DNA of 29,021 bases from Bacillota bacterium (GCA_023443025.1 JAEZWM010000019.1:1-29021), one strand, 5' to 3'. Counted from the stretch's first letter, positions 16,087-24,205 are shown. Numbers and translations are program-made. Notes: generated from the sequence alone by a model not told the origin.

Positions 16087-17536
16087 TATAAGGCTTATAG
16101 GTCATCATTATGAACATGATGTATTTGAACTCGTAAGAGTATTTTTTCCGGATAGGCCTATCAATATTATTAGAGAGCAAAGAGGAAGTTTTCATGGCTT
16201 GGTTATAGACTCTATATACGATGAAAAATCACGTATAGCATCTGCCAAACTATATGAAAATAGGGATGAAATCTCATCCGTTGAGCTAAGTATTGCTGAA
16301 TTTAAATGCTTGAAACATTTAACAAATCCTGAGGTAAAGATTATAAAATCAGCCATTTACGAAGCATTATCCTCTTATACAAATAAGCATATGCCTTGGG
16401 GGATTATGACGGGTATAAGGCCTGTTAAGGTTGCCCATAATATATTAAAAAGTGGACTGGAACCTCAAGAACAGCTAAACTGTTTTACTAAACTCTTTAG
16501 AGTTAGTGAGAAAAATGCAAATTTGATGTTTGATATTGCACAAAGGCAAAGTGAATACTTGGATTTTGATCCTGACAGCTTTTCACTCTATGTTAATATT
16601 CCTTTTTGTCCGACAAGATGTGTGTACTGTTCGTTTCCTACGGTGCTATTTGAAAGGTACAGAGAATATGTACCTGAGTATGTTGACAAAGTAATAGAAG
16701 AAATCCAAATGACTAAATTCTTAGTTAAGGCTAGAAGGTTGAGCACAGTTTACATTGGTGGGGGAACCCCATCATCCATACCCGTCAAGGAACTTCAAAG
16801 AATAATTCAGACTATTAAACAGACCTTTGGAGAGCCTATAAGTGGAGAGTTTACAGTTGAATGTGGAAGAGCGGATACTATTACTACTCCTCTGATTAGG
16901 ATGCTAGCATCTAATGGAGTAAACAGAATCAGTATAAATCCTCAATCGCTAGTAGATGAGACGCTTAAACGAATTGGTAGAGAGCATACTGAAAATGACG
17001 TTTTAGAAGCATACAATTTAGCAAATCGCTTAGGTATTCAAATTATAAACATGGATTTAATAATAGGACTTCCCGGTGAAGATGAAGAGGATTTAAAAAC
17101 TACACTTCAGAAGATAGGCAAACTTGACCCTGAAAATTTAACTATTCATACATTGTCACTTAAAAAAGGATCAGAATTAGCACGTAAAGGTGAACTTGAA
17201 CTTAAAGAACAAGAAACTATAAGGAATATGCTGGATATTGCAGAGGAGTTTGCTAAGAATAATGGTTATGAACCATACTATCTTTATAGACAAAAAAACA
17301 TACTAGGAAATTATGAAAACATAGGATATTCAAAACCTGGTCTTGAATGCATTTATAATATTATTAGCATGGAAGAAGCTCAAACCATAATTGGAATCGG
17401 AATGGGAGCTGTTTCAAAGATGTACTTCCCCGAAGATGATAGGCTTGAAAGGATTGCTAATTTTAAAAGTATAGAAGAATATATAAATAGGTTCCATGAA
17501 CAGATAAGAAGGAAAGAATCGGCATACAACGAATAA
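16079..17536 (+). CDS. hemZ: Radical SAM coproporphyrinogen dehydrogenase HemZ
   Basis: HemZ is an oxygen-independent coproporphyrinogen III oxidase-like radical SAM protein. The [4Fe-4S]-SAM motif is Cys177-x3-Cys181-x2-Cys184 (FCPTRCVYC), followed by GGGTP near residue 223. The N-terminal 160 residues carry the TGIRPVK motif (111-117) that marks HemZ rather than HemN or HemW. The 485-residue length is normal. No other haem gene is in the window, so its role in haem synthesis is not shown here; in fermenters it may act on other substrates. The start overlaps the preceding stop by 8 bases. Confidence 0.9.
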   Translation: MINIRLIGHHYEHDVFELVRVFFPDRPINIIREQRGSFHGLVIDSIYDEKSRIASAKLYENRDEISSVELSIAEFKCLKHLTNPEVKIIKSAIYEALSSYTNKHMPWGIMTGIRPVKVAHNILKSGLEPQEQLNCFTKLFRVSEKNANLMFDIAQRQSEYLDFDPDSFSLYVNIPFCPTRCVYCSFPTVLFERYREYVPEYVDKVIEEIQMTKFLVKARRLSTVYIGGGTPSSIPVKELQRIIQTIKQTFGEPISGEFTVECGRADTITTPLIRMLASNGVNRISINPQSLVDETLKRIGREHTENDVLEAYNLANRLGIQIINMDLIIGLPGEDEEDLKTTLQKIGKLDPENLTIHTLSLKKGSELARKGELELKEQETIRNMLDIAEEFAKNNGYEPYYLYRQKNILGNYENIGYSKPGLECIYNIISMEEAQTIIGIGMGAVSKMYFPEDDRLERIANFKSIEEYINRFHEQIRRKESAYNE

Positions 17537-17548
17537 ATTCCGTAATGA

Positions 17549-17559
17549 AACTACTAGTT
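17549..17559. promoter_or_regulatory. Palindrome overlapping the -35 box, candidate operator
   Basis: AACTA-C-TAGTT is a perfect palindrome around a central base and shares two bases with the TTGACA box. It carries the same CTAGTT half-site as the palindrome downstream of the -10 box. Confidence 0.45.
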
Positions 17560-17586
17560 GACAAATGATTCAGAAGTTGATACAAT
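17558..17586 (+). promoter_or_regulatory. Consensus sigma-A promoter of the DUF1836 gene
   Basis: TTGACA (17558-17563), a 17-base spacer and TACAAT (17581-17586) form a near-perfect promoter about 33-40 bases before the DUF1836 start. Confidence 0.85.
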
Positions 17587-17603
17587 CTAGTTATGAAAAC
17601 TAG
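17587..17603. promoter_or_regulatory. Palindrome at the start point, candidate operator
   Basis: CTAGTT and AACTAG, separated by 5 bases, directly follow the -10 box and cover the expected transcription start. The centre is 41 bases, about four helical turns, from the upstream palindrome. Confidence 0.45.
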
Positions 17604-17625
17604 ATGAAAGGACAATTAAAAACAG

Positions 17626-18105
17626 ATGACATTTGAAATATCTATGCAAGACTGGGATCAAATTCCTGATTTTGGAGTATACAGTGATCAGCTTTTAACT
17701 ATTATAAATGAGTCCGAATTTATTAAAAATGAAGATCAGATTATGACTTCAAGTATGGTAAATAATTATGTAAAGCAAGGAATTGTAGAAAAACCAAGGA
17801 AGAAAAAATATGATCGTGAACAAATAGCCTGCTTAATGATGATTTCACTCATGAAGTCGGTTTTAACCATAAAAGAGATTCAGATTATTATGAAAAAATT
17901 AGAACAAAATATTGAAGTCGAATCTCTTTATGAAGTTTTTTCTAAGTCTATTGAAACAAAAGGGATGTTCAAAAGAAGTGGTTCTGTAAAAGAGGAAATT
18001 GTAACAGAAAGCTCCGTAGTACTTATCAATAGCGTAGTTAAAGCTATTTATGCAAAGCATGAACTGGATATTAACCTAAAGCTATTATGTAATGAGGTGG
18101 ATTGA
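17626..18105 (+). CDS. DUF1836 protein, MerR-like DNA-binding
   Basis: This 159-residue protein fits DUF1836. Residues about 40-90 look like a MerR-type winged helix (MTSSMVNNYVKQGIV, then KKKYDREQIACLMMISLMK), followed by a mainly helical part. It is probably a transcription factor, though its targets are unknown. The ribosome site GAAAGGA is rather far (about 13 bases) from the ATG. It has a strong promoter flanked by related palindromes, which suggests autoregulation. It overlaps the PAQR membrane protein gene at TGATG, so that gene is its likely cotranscribed partner. Confidence 0.75.
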   Translation: MTFEISMQDWDQIPDFGVYSDQLLTIINESEFIKNEDQIMTSSMVNNYVKQGIVEKPRKKKYDREQIACLMMISLMKSVLTIKEIQIIMKKLEQNIEVESLYEVFSKSIETKGMFKRSGSVKEEIVTESSVVLINSVVKAIYAKHELDINLKLLCNEVD

Positions 18106-18755
18106 TGAATAATGCATTATATACTATTAAAGAAGAAATAATGAATGCAATTACACATGGTTTAGGTGTTTTGTTAACTATAGGATTCACTATACCAATC
18201 CTGATAAATGCAGCTAAAGCAGGAAATTCACTGAAGATAATAGCATTTTCAGTTTACATGGTTTGTCTTACTGCAATGTTTTTGTCATCGACATTATACC
18301 ATTCGATAACCAACTTAAAAGCAAAGAAGCATTTAAGGCTCGTTGACCACTGCGCTATTTTTATATGCATAGCCGGAACTTACACGCCAATCCTATTATT
18401 GGGTTTAAATGGACTGTTAAGTTCGATAATGCTTGGAGTTGTTTGGACTATAGCAATTCTTGGAATAATAATAAAAATAGTTTCTTTTAAAAAGACTAAT
18501 TTAAAAGGGGCGGAAAAGTTTTCAATTTTTCTATACTTGGCGATGGGATGGATGTCTTTAATTATTGCCGGCAGTATTGTAAAACAGCTGGGATGGAGCT
18601 TTTTCTTATATATTTGCTTAGGAGGAATCCTGTATTCAGTAGGAGTTTATTTTTACAGAAATAGAAAAATTAAATTTAATCATGCAATCTGGCATCTTTT
18701 TATACTTGCCGCATCAGCTAGTATGTTTATAGGAATTGCATATTATTTAGGATGA
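18105..18755 (+). CDS. PAQR / hemolysin III family membrane protein
   Basis: This is a 216-residue, seven-helix membrane protein of the PAQR/hemolysin III (YqfA/TrhA) family. Conserved features are NAITHGLG near the N-terminus, STLYHSI, DHCAIFICIAGTYTP and the late NHAIWH motif; the His, Asp and Ser residues in these would form the intramembrane metal site seen in the family. The bacterial role is linked to membrane homeostasis, not proven haemolysis. ATG 18105 overlaps the DUF1836 stop as ATGA-type coupling, with GAGGTGG upstream; a TTG at 18102 is an alternative. Confidence 0.88.
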   Translation: MNNALYTIKEEIMNAITHGLGVLLTIGFTIPILINAAKAGNSLKIIAFSVYMVCLTAMFLSSTLYHSITNLKAKKHLRLVDHCAIFICIAGTYTPILLLGLNGLLSSIMLGVVWTIAILGIIIKIVSFKKTNLKGAEKFSIFLYLAMGWMSLIIAGSIVKQLGWSFFLYICLGGILYSVGVYFYRNRKIKFNHAIWHLFILAASASMFIGIAYYLG

Positions 18756-18782
18756 AAAAATGGAGCGATTTGCTCCATTTTT
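18756..18782. terminator. Bidirectional terminator between PAQR gene and methionine operon
   Basis: An 11-bp perfect stem (18756-18766, AAAAATGGAGC, with 18772-18782) has a 5-base loop. A runs on one side and T runs on the other serve both converging transcripts, and it touches the stop codon of the minus-strand gene. Confidence 0.85.
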
Positions 18783-20529
18783 ATTTTTTTCCCGTATTCA
18801 TTTGTCTTACAATATTTTCTACTATATCCACTCTATTAAAAGGTGTTATTATATAGTATCCATCTACTAGGCTTGAGATTTTGTCTATAAAATCAAGAGA
18901 TAGATCTACTGCCATCTTGGATGCGACTTCATCGCTTACACTTTCATACTTACCTATAATCGAATTGTCAACAATTATTCCGGAAATCTCCTCATTCATA
19001 AAGACTGCGTTCTTATGGCTAACGATGGGTATGATTCCTCCCATTATATGCGCATTCAAAGTCTCCCTTGCGAGTATTAGATTGTCAATTGCTGGTTGAG
19101 AGGCGACAGGCTGGGTAAAAAATACTTTCGTTCCCATTTCTTCTTTATTTTGAGCTTTTCTTAATTCATGTTCAAAGTTTATTGCATTTATATTTAATGC
19201 TCCGGAAGTTATCATTTTATTTGTAAAGATATCTTCATTGAGTTCGTTTATATATTTAGTTAGAAGAGCTGAATTAAAATTAAAAACAGATTTAATTTCA
19301 TCTCTTTGTGCACTTGGAATGGGGTCTCCTGTAACTAAGATTAAATTTAAAATGTTCTCAACATTTAAACCTAGTAGAAGAGCTTTAGTTGCGTTTAGAT
19401 TTCTGTCTCTACAAGTCAAATGGACTATGGGGTCTATATCCATTTCATTTTTGATCTTAAAAGCCATTAGAGAACTATCAATCCTAGCTCTGCCAACAGG
19501 ACAATCTGCAATGGTTATAGCGTCAACACCTACCGATTTTAGCTTTTTTACATTTGCCATATAATTTTTTATATCGCATGATGCAGGTGGATCATATTCA
19601 ACTGCAATCACTTTTTGACCGGAAGTAAGTTTTTTATAAAATAAATTTTCGCTTGGTTCAGTTTGAAGTCTGATTGTTTTTCTGGGACGTGCAGTACTTA
19701 CACTTTCTTTTCTGTTTTTAGTCGCTTCTACTAGTTTTTCAATATGCTCTGGAGTTGTTCCGCAGCAGCCTCCAAGTATAGAAAAACCAATATCGATAAA
19801 TTCTGATGTGGCATTTGCGAAATAGGATGAGTTATCGGCATAGTATGTCCTATTACCAACTACTGTAGGATAGCCGGCATTCGGCATTATCGAGAGGAAT
19901 TTATCCGGAAGTTTTATTGTTTTTACATATTCTAACAGATGGTATGGACCGGAAATACAGTTAAAACCGACAGCATCGATATCTGCACTTGCCATCTCAG
20001 TAATCAGAGCCTCTCCATTATAACTTGATCTTGTATAACCATCGGGGCCTATTGCGAATGAAGTAATTATAAATGCTTCACGATTTTTCGATTTAATATA
20101 ATCCGATAATTCAACCAGATAATCAGGAGCGGAAAATGTTTCAAATAAAAAATTATATATTTTATTTTCTATAAAAATATCTATTATGGATTTGTATTCA
20201 CTTAAAATATCTTCCGCATGTTCTCCTAATATGGGACCAATATCTGCAAATATCTTTATATCTCTCCCGTCAACCGCTTCGGTAGCCAGTTCACAAGCTG
20301 CTGTTATTACTTTTTCAATAACATCAGGCATTGCAGAAAGTGCAGCTGAGTTTGCGCCAAAAGTATTTGTTTTTATACAATTGGCGCCTGCGTCTATATA
20401 TTCTCTATGGATTTTAAGTACTTTATCACGATCAAAAAGATTAGCCATTTCACATTCAGGAAGTGGGTTATTCGAAATGTTTCTATAATAAGTGCCCATT
20501 GCACCATCAAAAATTAATATATTTTTCAT
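18781..20529 (-). CDS. Bifunctional homocysteine S-methyltransferase / methylenetetrahydrofolate reductase
   Basis: This 582-residue fusion resembles Bacillus YitJ. The N-terminal domain (about 1-285) is a zinc homocysteine methyltransferase with ligands Cys191, Cys255 and Cys256 (GGCCG). The C-terminal domain (about 300-582) is the FAD-dependent methylenetetrahydrofolate reductase, which makes methyl-THF. It is last in the methionine operon, 11 bases after the methionine synthase gene, and would supply that enzyme with methyl-THF. The N-terminal domain duplicates the homocysteine-binding module of the neighbour and keeps its zinc ligands, so it probably still binds homocysteine, perhaps with another methyl donor. 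Confidence 0.93.
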   Translation of the reverse strand: MKNILIFDGAMGTYYRNISNNPLPECEMANLFDRDKVLKIHREYIDAGANCIKTNTFGANSAALSAMPDVIEKVITAACELATEAVDGRDIKIFADIGPILGEHAEDILSEYKSIIDIFIENKIYNFLFETFSAPDYLVELSDYIKSKNREAFIITSFAIGPDGYTRSSYNGEALITEMASADIDAVGFNCISGPYHLLEYVKTIKLPDKFLSIMPNAGYPTVVGNRTYYADNSSYFANATSEFIDIGFSILGGCCGTTPEHIEKLVEATKNRKESVSTARPRKTIRLQTEPSENLFYKKLTSGQKVIAVEYDPPASCDIKNYMANVKKLKSVGVDAITIADCPVGRARIDSSLMAFKIKNEMDIDPIVHLTCRDRNLNATKALLLGLNVENILNLILVTGDPIPSAQRDEIKSVFNFNSALLTKYINELNEDIFTNKMITSGALNINAINFEHELRKAQNKEEMGTKVFFTQPVASQPAIDNLILARETLNAHIMGGIIPIVSHKNAVFMNEEISGIIVDNSIIGKYESVSDEVASKMAVDLSLDFIDKISSLVDGYYIITPFNRVDIVENIVRQMNTGKK

Positions 20530-20540
20530 ATTTCACCAAC

Positions 20541-22889
20541 CTATTTAAAAACTGATCTTGCAATTTCAACGCTTGCTCTTGCATCTACGGCATAGAACTC
20601 CGCTCCGATTTTTATTGCATATTCTTTGGTTAAAACAGCTCCTCCAACCATGACTTTAGTTTTTGGGGAGGCTTTTTTGACCATTGCTATAGTGTTTTTC
20701 ATAGAGTCAAGAGAGGTGGTCATTAGAGCGCTAAGTCCGACCAGTTCAATTTTTTCTCTAAGTACCCCATCCACGATACTTTCAGGATCTACATCTCTTC
20801 CTAAATCGATTATATCGTATCCATAATTCTCGAGTATTACCTTCACGATATTTTTACCGATATCGTGTATGTCGCCCTTGACTGTTGCAATCAAAATTTT
20901 TCCTTTAGAAATTTTATCTTCCGAAGATTCAGCCAGTCTTTTTTTCAAAAGATCAAAAGCGACCTGAGAGGCATTGGCAGACCTTATAAGTTGGGGGAGA
21001 TAAATTTTACCTGTTTCATATTCTTCGCCGACTTTATCCAGTGCAGGAATTAGAAAATTCTCTATAATTTCCATTTCAGTATGATCGTTTAAAAGCTCTA
21101 AAGTCAAAGATTCAGTTTCGCTCTTTAAACCTTTCGATATCGATGAAAAAATATCTTCATCGGTACTTATCTGAATTTTGGATTCAGCACTATATCCTGT
21201 GTGATTCTGTATATACTGCCTTGAATCAATATCTAGACCCCTTAAAACTCTAAAAGCGTCTATCGTATACATCATTTCTTTTTTTAAAGGATCTATTATA
21301 GGTAGATCAAGACCGTTTTCTAGAGCCATATTCATAAAGGTTCTGTTCAAGAGGTCTCTGTTTGGAAGTCCAAAAGAAATATTTGATACGCCCAGTATGA
21401 GTTTAACACCAAATCTTTCTTTTAGAACTCTCATTGCATCTAGAGTTTCTTTAACCGCACCTTGCTCTGCACTGGCTGTAAGGGTTAGGGCATCGATAAA
21501 TAGCCTCTCAGCTCCTATTCCATATTCTGCAGCTCTATTTATTACCTTTTCAGCAATTTCAACTCTCTTTTCGCTTGTTTTAGGTATTCCTTCTTCATCC
21601 AATGTTAAAACCACCAGAGAGGCACCATACTTGACTGCAAGCGGTAACACAGCTGACATAGATTCTTCAGTACCATTTACAGAGTTTATGATGGGACATC
21701 CATTATATGCTCTTAAAGCGGCTTCTAATGCTTTATAATTGGATGAATCTATTTGGATAGGACAATCAGTAATGCTCTGGACCTCTTTTATTACCAGAGG
21801 AAGCATCTCAACTTCATCTACTTCCGGAAAGCCTGCGTTTATATCTAAAATCGCGGCTCCGCTTTCCACCTGAAGTGCAGCTTCTTTAAGTATATAGCTT
21901 AGATCTTTACTTATAAGTGAATTTTGAATCTCTTTTTTGCCGGTTGGATTAATTCTCTCACCAACAACATTTATATCGTCTAAAAGTAGAGATTTTGTTG
22001 CAGAGGAAACAAATGAAAAAGGTATATTGTTATTCGTGCTATAGTTTATTCCGTCTAGAGCATCTACTAATCCTACAATATAATCAGGATTGGTTCCGCA
22101 ACATCCACCAAATACTTTTACTCCAAGAGTTGCAAGCTTTTTCATAGCACTTGCAAAAATATCTTTTGTCAAACTGTATTTCCCGGTAACAGGGTCGGGT
22201 AGTCCTGCATTAGCTTTAACTACAAGTGGGATATTCGTATATTTTGAAATCTCTTCAACTATAGGATATAGCTCTATAGGGCCTAATGAGCAATTAACTC
22301 CCAAAGCATACACGCCTAATCTTTCTGCCAACACCGCAAAACATGCAGGTGATACTCCTGTAAAAGTTCTGCCATTAGGCTCAAAAGTCATTGTCGTAAT
22401 AATAGGAATATTTGAGTTTTCTTTACATGCCAGTATTGCTGCCTTTAGCTCATAAAGATCGGTCATAGTTTCTATAACTATCAAATCCGCTCCACTCTTA
22501 GAACCACATAACACTATTTCTTTAAATGCTTCGTAAGCTTCTTCGAATTTAAGAGGACCGCTAGGTTCCATCATTTCTCCCAGTGGACCGATATCCAGTG
22601 CTACTAATGCACAAGTTCCATGGGCAGCAAGCTTTGCATTTTTAACTCCTGCACTTACAATATCCTCTGTCGTGTAGCCTGAACCCTCGAGTTTAAACCT
22701 ATTGGCACCAAAAGTGTTTGTATAAACTATATCTGAACCTGCATTTATATATTTTTTATGAATCTCGATGATTTCATTGGAATTGATAATATTATGTACT
22801 TCAGGTCTTATGTCAGGATCTAAGTTTAAACCTTGAAGCATAGTTCCCATTGCCCCATCAAGTATGATAAATTTATTTTTTTCTAGCAC
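20541..22889 (-). CDS. metH: Cobalamin-dependent methionine synthase without activation domain
   Basis: This MetH core transfers methyl from methyl-THF to homocysteine through cobalamin. It has a homocysteine domain (zinc ligands Cys200, Cys263, Cys264), a pterin-binding domain beginning at GERINPTG (about residue 306), a helical cap (about 600-655) and a B12 domain with DIHDIG (His675 as lower Co ligand). At 782 residues it lacks the roughly 330-residue C-terminal activation domain of Escherichia coli MetH, which is the separate gene upstream. I chose GTG 22889, preceded by GGTGAG. An upstream TTG (22922) is possible but leaves a 50-base overlap. With GTG the overlap is 17 bases. Confidence 0.93.
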   Translation of the reverse strand: MLEKNKFIILDGAMGTMLQGLNLDPDIRPEVHNIINSNEIIEIHKKYINAGSDIVYTNTFGANRFKLEGSGYTTEDIVSAGVKNAKLAAHGTCALVALDIGPLGEMMEPSGPLKFEEAYEAFKEIVLCGSKSGADLIVIETMTDLYELKAAILACKENSNIPIITTMTFEPNGRTFTGVSPACFAVLAERLGVYALGVNCSLGPIELYPIVEEISKYTNIPLVVKANAGLPDPVTGKYSLTKDIFASAMKKLATLGVKVFGGCCGTNPDYIVGLVDALDGINYSTNNNIPFSFVSSATKSLLLDDINVVGERINPTGKKEIQNSLISKDLSYILKEAALQVESGAAILDINAGFPEVDEVEMLPLVIKEVQSITDCPIQIDSSNYKALEAALRAYNGCPIINSVNGTEESMSAVLPLAVKYGASLVVLTLDEEGIPKTSEKRVEIAEKVINRAAEYGIGAERLFIDALTLTASAEQGAVKETLDAMRVLKERFGVKLILGVSNISFGLPNRDLLNRTFMNMALENGLDLPIIDPLKKEMMYTIDAFRVLRGLDIDSRQYIQNHTGYSAESKIQISTDEDIFSSISKGLKSETESLTLELLNDHTEMEIIENFLIPALDKVGEEYETGKIYLPQLIRSANASQVAFDLLKKRLAESSEDKISKGKILIATVKGDIHDIGKNIVKVILENYGYDIIDLGRDVDPESIVDGVLREKIELVGLSALMTTSLDSMKNTIAMVKKASPKTKVMVGGAVLTKEYAIKIGAEFYAVDARASVEIARSVFK

Positions 22890-23559
22890 AAAACTCACCA
22901 CTTTCTCTAATCTTACAATCAAATCTAAGTTTACAATCCGAACATCTATCTATGGAATCTATTACAGGAGTATCACTTACGCCCCATATGGCGACAACTG
23001 ATTTTCTAGGAATCATTAGACCGGAGCCGGCAACCTTTAATCCTATTCGTCTTTCAGCATTCAGTATATTTGAAAACTCTAAATTAAGAGATATCGGCAC
23101 CTGTCCATATCCTGGAGAGAATCTTTCGGTAAAAAAATACCCTTCATTAAGATAAGTAGATTGAAGTTCATCATATATCTTCTGAGAAACCGCTTCAATA
23201 TATGAACTAGCTACAGCATCTAAAACAACTTCCTTAGCCAAATCCATAATTCCGGTTTTCCTTAAGTAATTATCGATACTTACACCAAGGGTCTGTGCTG
23301 AAATTATACAGCTTTTGCATCCTCTGAGCAGTTTTACAAGATCCGGAGAGTCGATGCTTATATTAGTCTGACCGAGCTTCATATTATTTAAAGGTAGTAC
23401 CTGATACACATATGAAACATTAGAAATCTTCATAACTTCATCATAGGCTGACTTAATTTCAGCTTCATAATCAGTGCTTGAACTCCCGAAATAGCCAAGA
23501 ATCATAAGAACTTCTTCCATATTCAGTTTTAGATTGTTAAACTCAATTAAATTATTCAT
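22873..23559 (-). CDS. Stand-alone methionine synthase activation-domain protein
   Basis: This 228-residue protein corresponds to the SAM-binding reactivation domain of MetH, shown by ERFSPGYGQVP (R146 to P155; family pattern RxxPGY). In whole MetH this domain uses SAM to remethylate oxidised cob(II)alamin. Similar separate proteins are known, for example in Thermotoga. Besides Cys81-x2-Cys84, the C-terminal tail has Cys206-x2-Cys209-x5-Cys215-x8-Cys224, a pattern that could hold an Fe-S cluster or zinc. I chose ATG 23559, with GAGGGA upstream; an extension to 23610 lacks a ribosome site. It is first in the operon and overlaps metH. Confidence 0.88.
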   Translation of the reverse strand: MNNLIEFNNLKLNMEEVLMILGYFGSSSTDYEAEIKSAYDEVMKISNVSYVYQVLPLNNMKLGQTNISIDSPDLVKLLRGCKSCIISAQTLGVSIDNYLRKTGIMDLAKEVVLDAVASSYIEAVSQKIYDELQSTYLNEGYFFTERFSPGYGQVPISLNLEFSNILNAERRIGLKVAGSGLMIPRKSVVAIWGVSDTPVIDSIDRCSDCKLRFDCKIRESGEFCARKK

Positions 23560-23613
23560 TTTTCCCTCAATAAAACACTTTAATACAGTTTTACTTTCAA
23601 CCGCTATCATATG

Positions 23614-23641
23614 ATTATAGCATACGTTTAGTACTTTCCAA
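23614..23641 (-). promoter_or_regulatory. Promoter of the methionine operon
   Basis: On the minus strand TTGGAA (23641-23636), a 16-base spacer and TATAAT (23619-23614) precede the activation-protein gene. A perfect 10-base palindrome (ATCATATGAT, 23606-23615) lies at the expected start point. The leader of about 50 bases is too short for a SAM or B12 riboswitch. Confidence 0.65.
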
Positions 23642-23717
23642 AATATAGATTTAAGATAAGTTTTTAATGAATAAAGGTATATATTTCAAGTATTTAAACT
23701 TTATGTTAAAAAAAAGC

Positions 23718-23745
23718 TTGACTCATATGAAAAAATGTATATAAT
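23718..23745 (+). promoter_or_regulatory. Upstream promoter in front of the tRNA genes
   Basis: TTGACT (23718-23723), a 16-base spacer and TATAAT (23740-23745) lie 99 bases upstream of a second, fully consensus promoter. Between them (23746-23816) there is only a small hairpin, TTGGG-TTGTG-CCCAA at about 23758-23772, and no ORF or terminator. Confidence 0.6.
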
Positions 23746-23816
23746 AATAATGTAACCTTTGGGTTGTGCCCAATCATACTTATGTTAGAGCTTATTATAT
23801 TTTATGTAAAATCTAT

Positions 23817-23845
23817 TTGACAGATATAAAAGATTTTGATATAAT
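23817..23845 (+). promoter_or_regulatory. Perfect consensus promoter of the tRNA operon
   Basis: TTGACA (23817-23822), exactly 17 bases, and TATAAT (23840-23845) match the sigma-A consensus at all 12 positions. The first tRNA begins about 26 bases after the -10 box. Confidence 0.9.
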
Positions 23846-23870
23846 TTATAATCGCAGCACATAACTGCAC

Positions 23871-23948
23871 GGTGGGTGTGGCCTAGTTGGTTAGGGCGCC
23901 AGATTGTGGCTCTGGAGGTCGTGGGTTCAAATCCCATCATCCACCCCA
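23871..23948 (+). tRNA. tRNA-His (anticodon GUG)
   Basis: A full cloverleaf is present. The acceptor arm GTGGGTG (23872-23878) pairs with CATCCAC (23938-23944). G at 23871 is the histidine-specific extra G-1 opposite C73. The anticodon arm CCAGA-TTGTGGC-TCTGG gives GTG. The T arm holds GTTCAAATC, and CCA is encoded (23946-23948). Confidence 0.97.
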
Positions 23949-23953
23949 TATAT

Positions 23954-24037
23954 GCGGGAATGGCGGAATTGGCAGACGCGCTAGACTTAGGATCTAGTGT
24001 CATTGACGTGGGGGTTCAAGTCCTCTTTCCCGCACCA
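23954..24037 (+). tRNA. tRNA-Leu (anticodon UAG)
   Basis: An 84-base class II tRNA with long variable arm. The acceptor GCGGGAA (23954-23960) pairs with TTCCCGC (24027-24033), the anticodon arm CTAGA-CTTAGGA-TCTAG gives TAG, and CCA is encoded. It reads CUA, a frequent leucine codon in these genes. It lies 5 bases after tRNA-His. Confidence 0.97.
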
Positions 24038-24042
24038 TTATA

Positions 24043-24073
24043 AAAGCATCCTTGATATCGAGGGTGTTTTTTT
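24043..24073 (+). terminator. Terminator of the tRNA operon
   Basis: A 12-bp stem with G-U pairs (24043-24054 with 24059-24070) is followed by a T run. It begins 6 bases after the tRNA-Leu CCA end. Confidence 0.8.
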
Positions 24074-24146
24074 ATTGTCTTATATTACTTCTGGATTTTT
24101 CTATTTCTATCTCTTTCTATTCCTAATTCATATATTCCAAAATCCC

Positions 24147-24176
24147 TTGCTTTATTTATCTGATAATGGGTATCAA
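24147..24176 (+). promoter_or_regulatory. Weak candidate promoter for the rhodanese gene
   Basis: TTGCTT (24147-24152), an 18-base spacer and TATCAA (24171-24176) lie 30 bases before the rhodanese start. The match is modest; the 24074-24146 stretch before it is pyrimidine-rich with nothing else evident. Confidence 0.35.
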
Positions 24177-24205
24177 ATCTCTAAAGATAAAATAAGGAGA
24201 AAGTT

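Noticed and set aside
23560..23640. SAM or cobalamin riboswitch before the methionine operon
   Set aside because: The predicted leader is about 50 bases, too short, and no conserved core is visible.
23785..24003. Minus-strand frame of 72 codons over the tRNA genes
   Set aside because: It overlaps tRNA-His and tRNA-Leu and reads their complements, so it is not a gene.
24074..24146. Pyrimidine-rich tract after the tRNA terminator as a regulatory RNA
   Set aside because: Low complexity without a stable fold or clear promoter.
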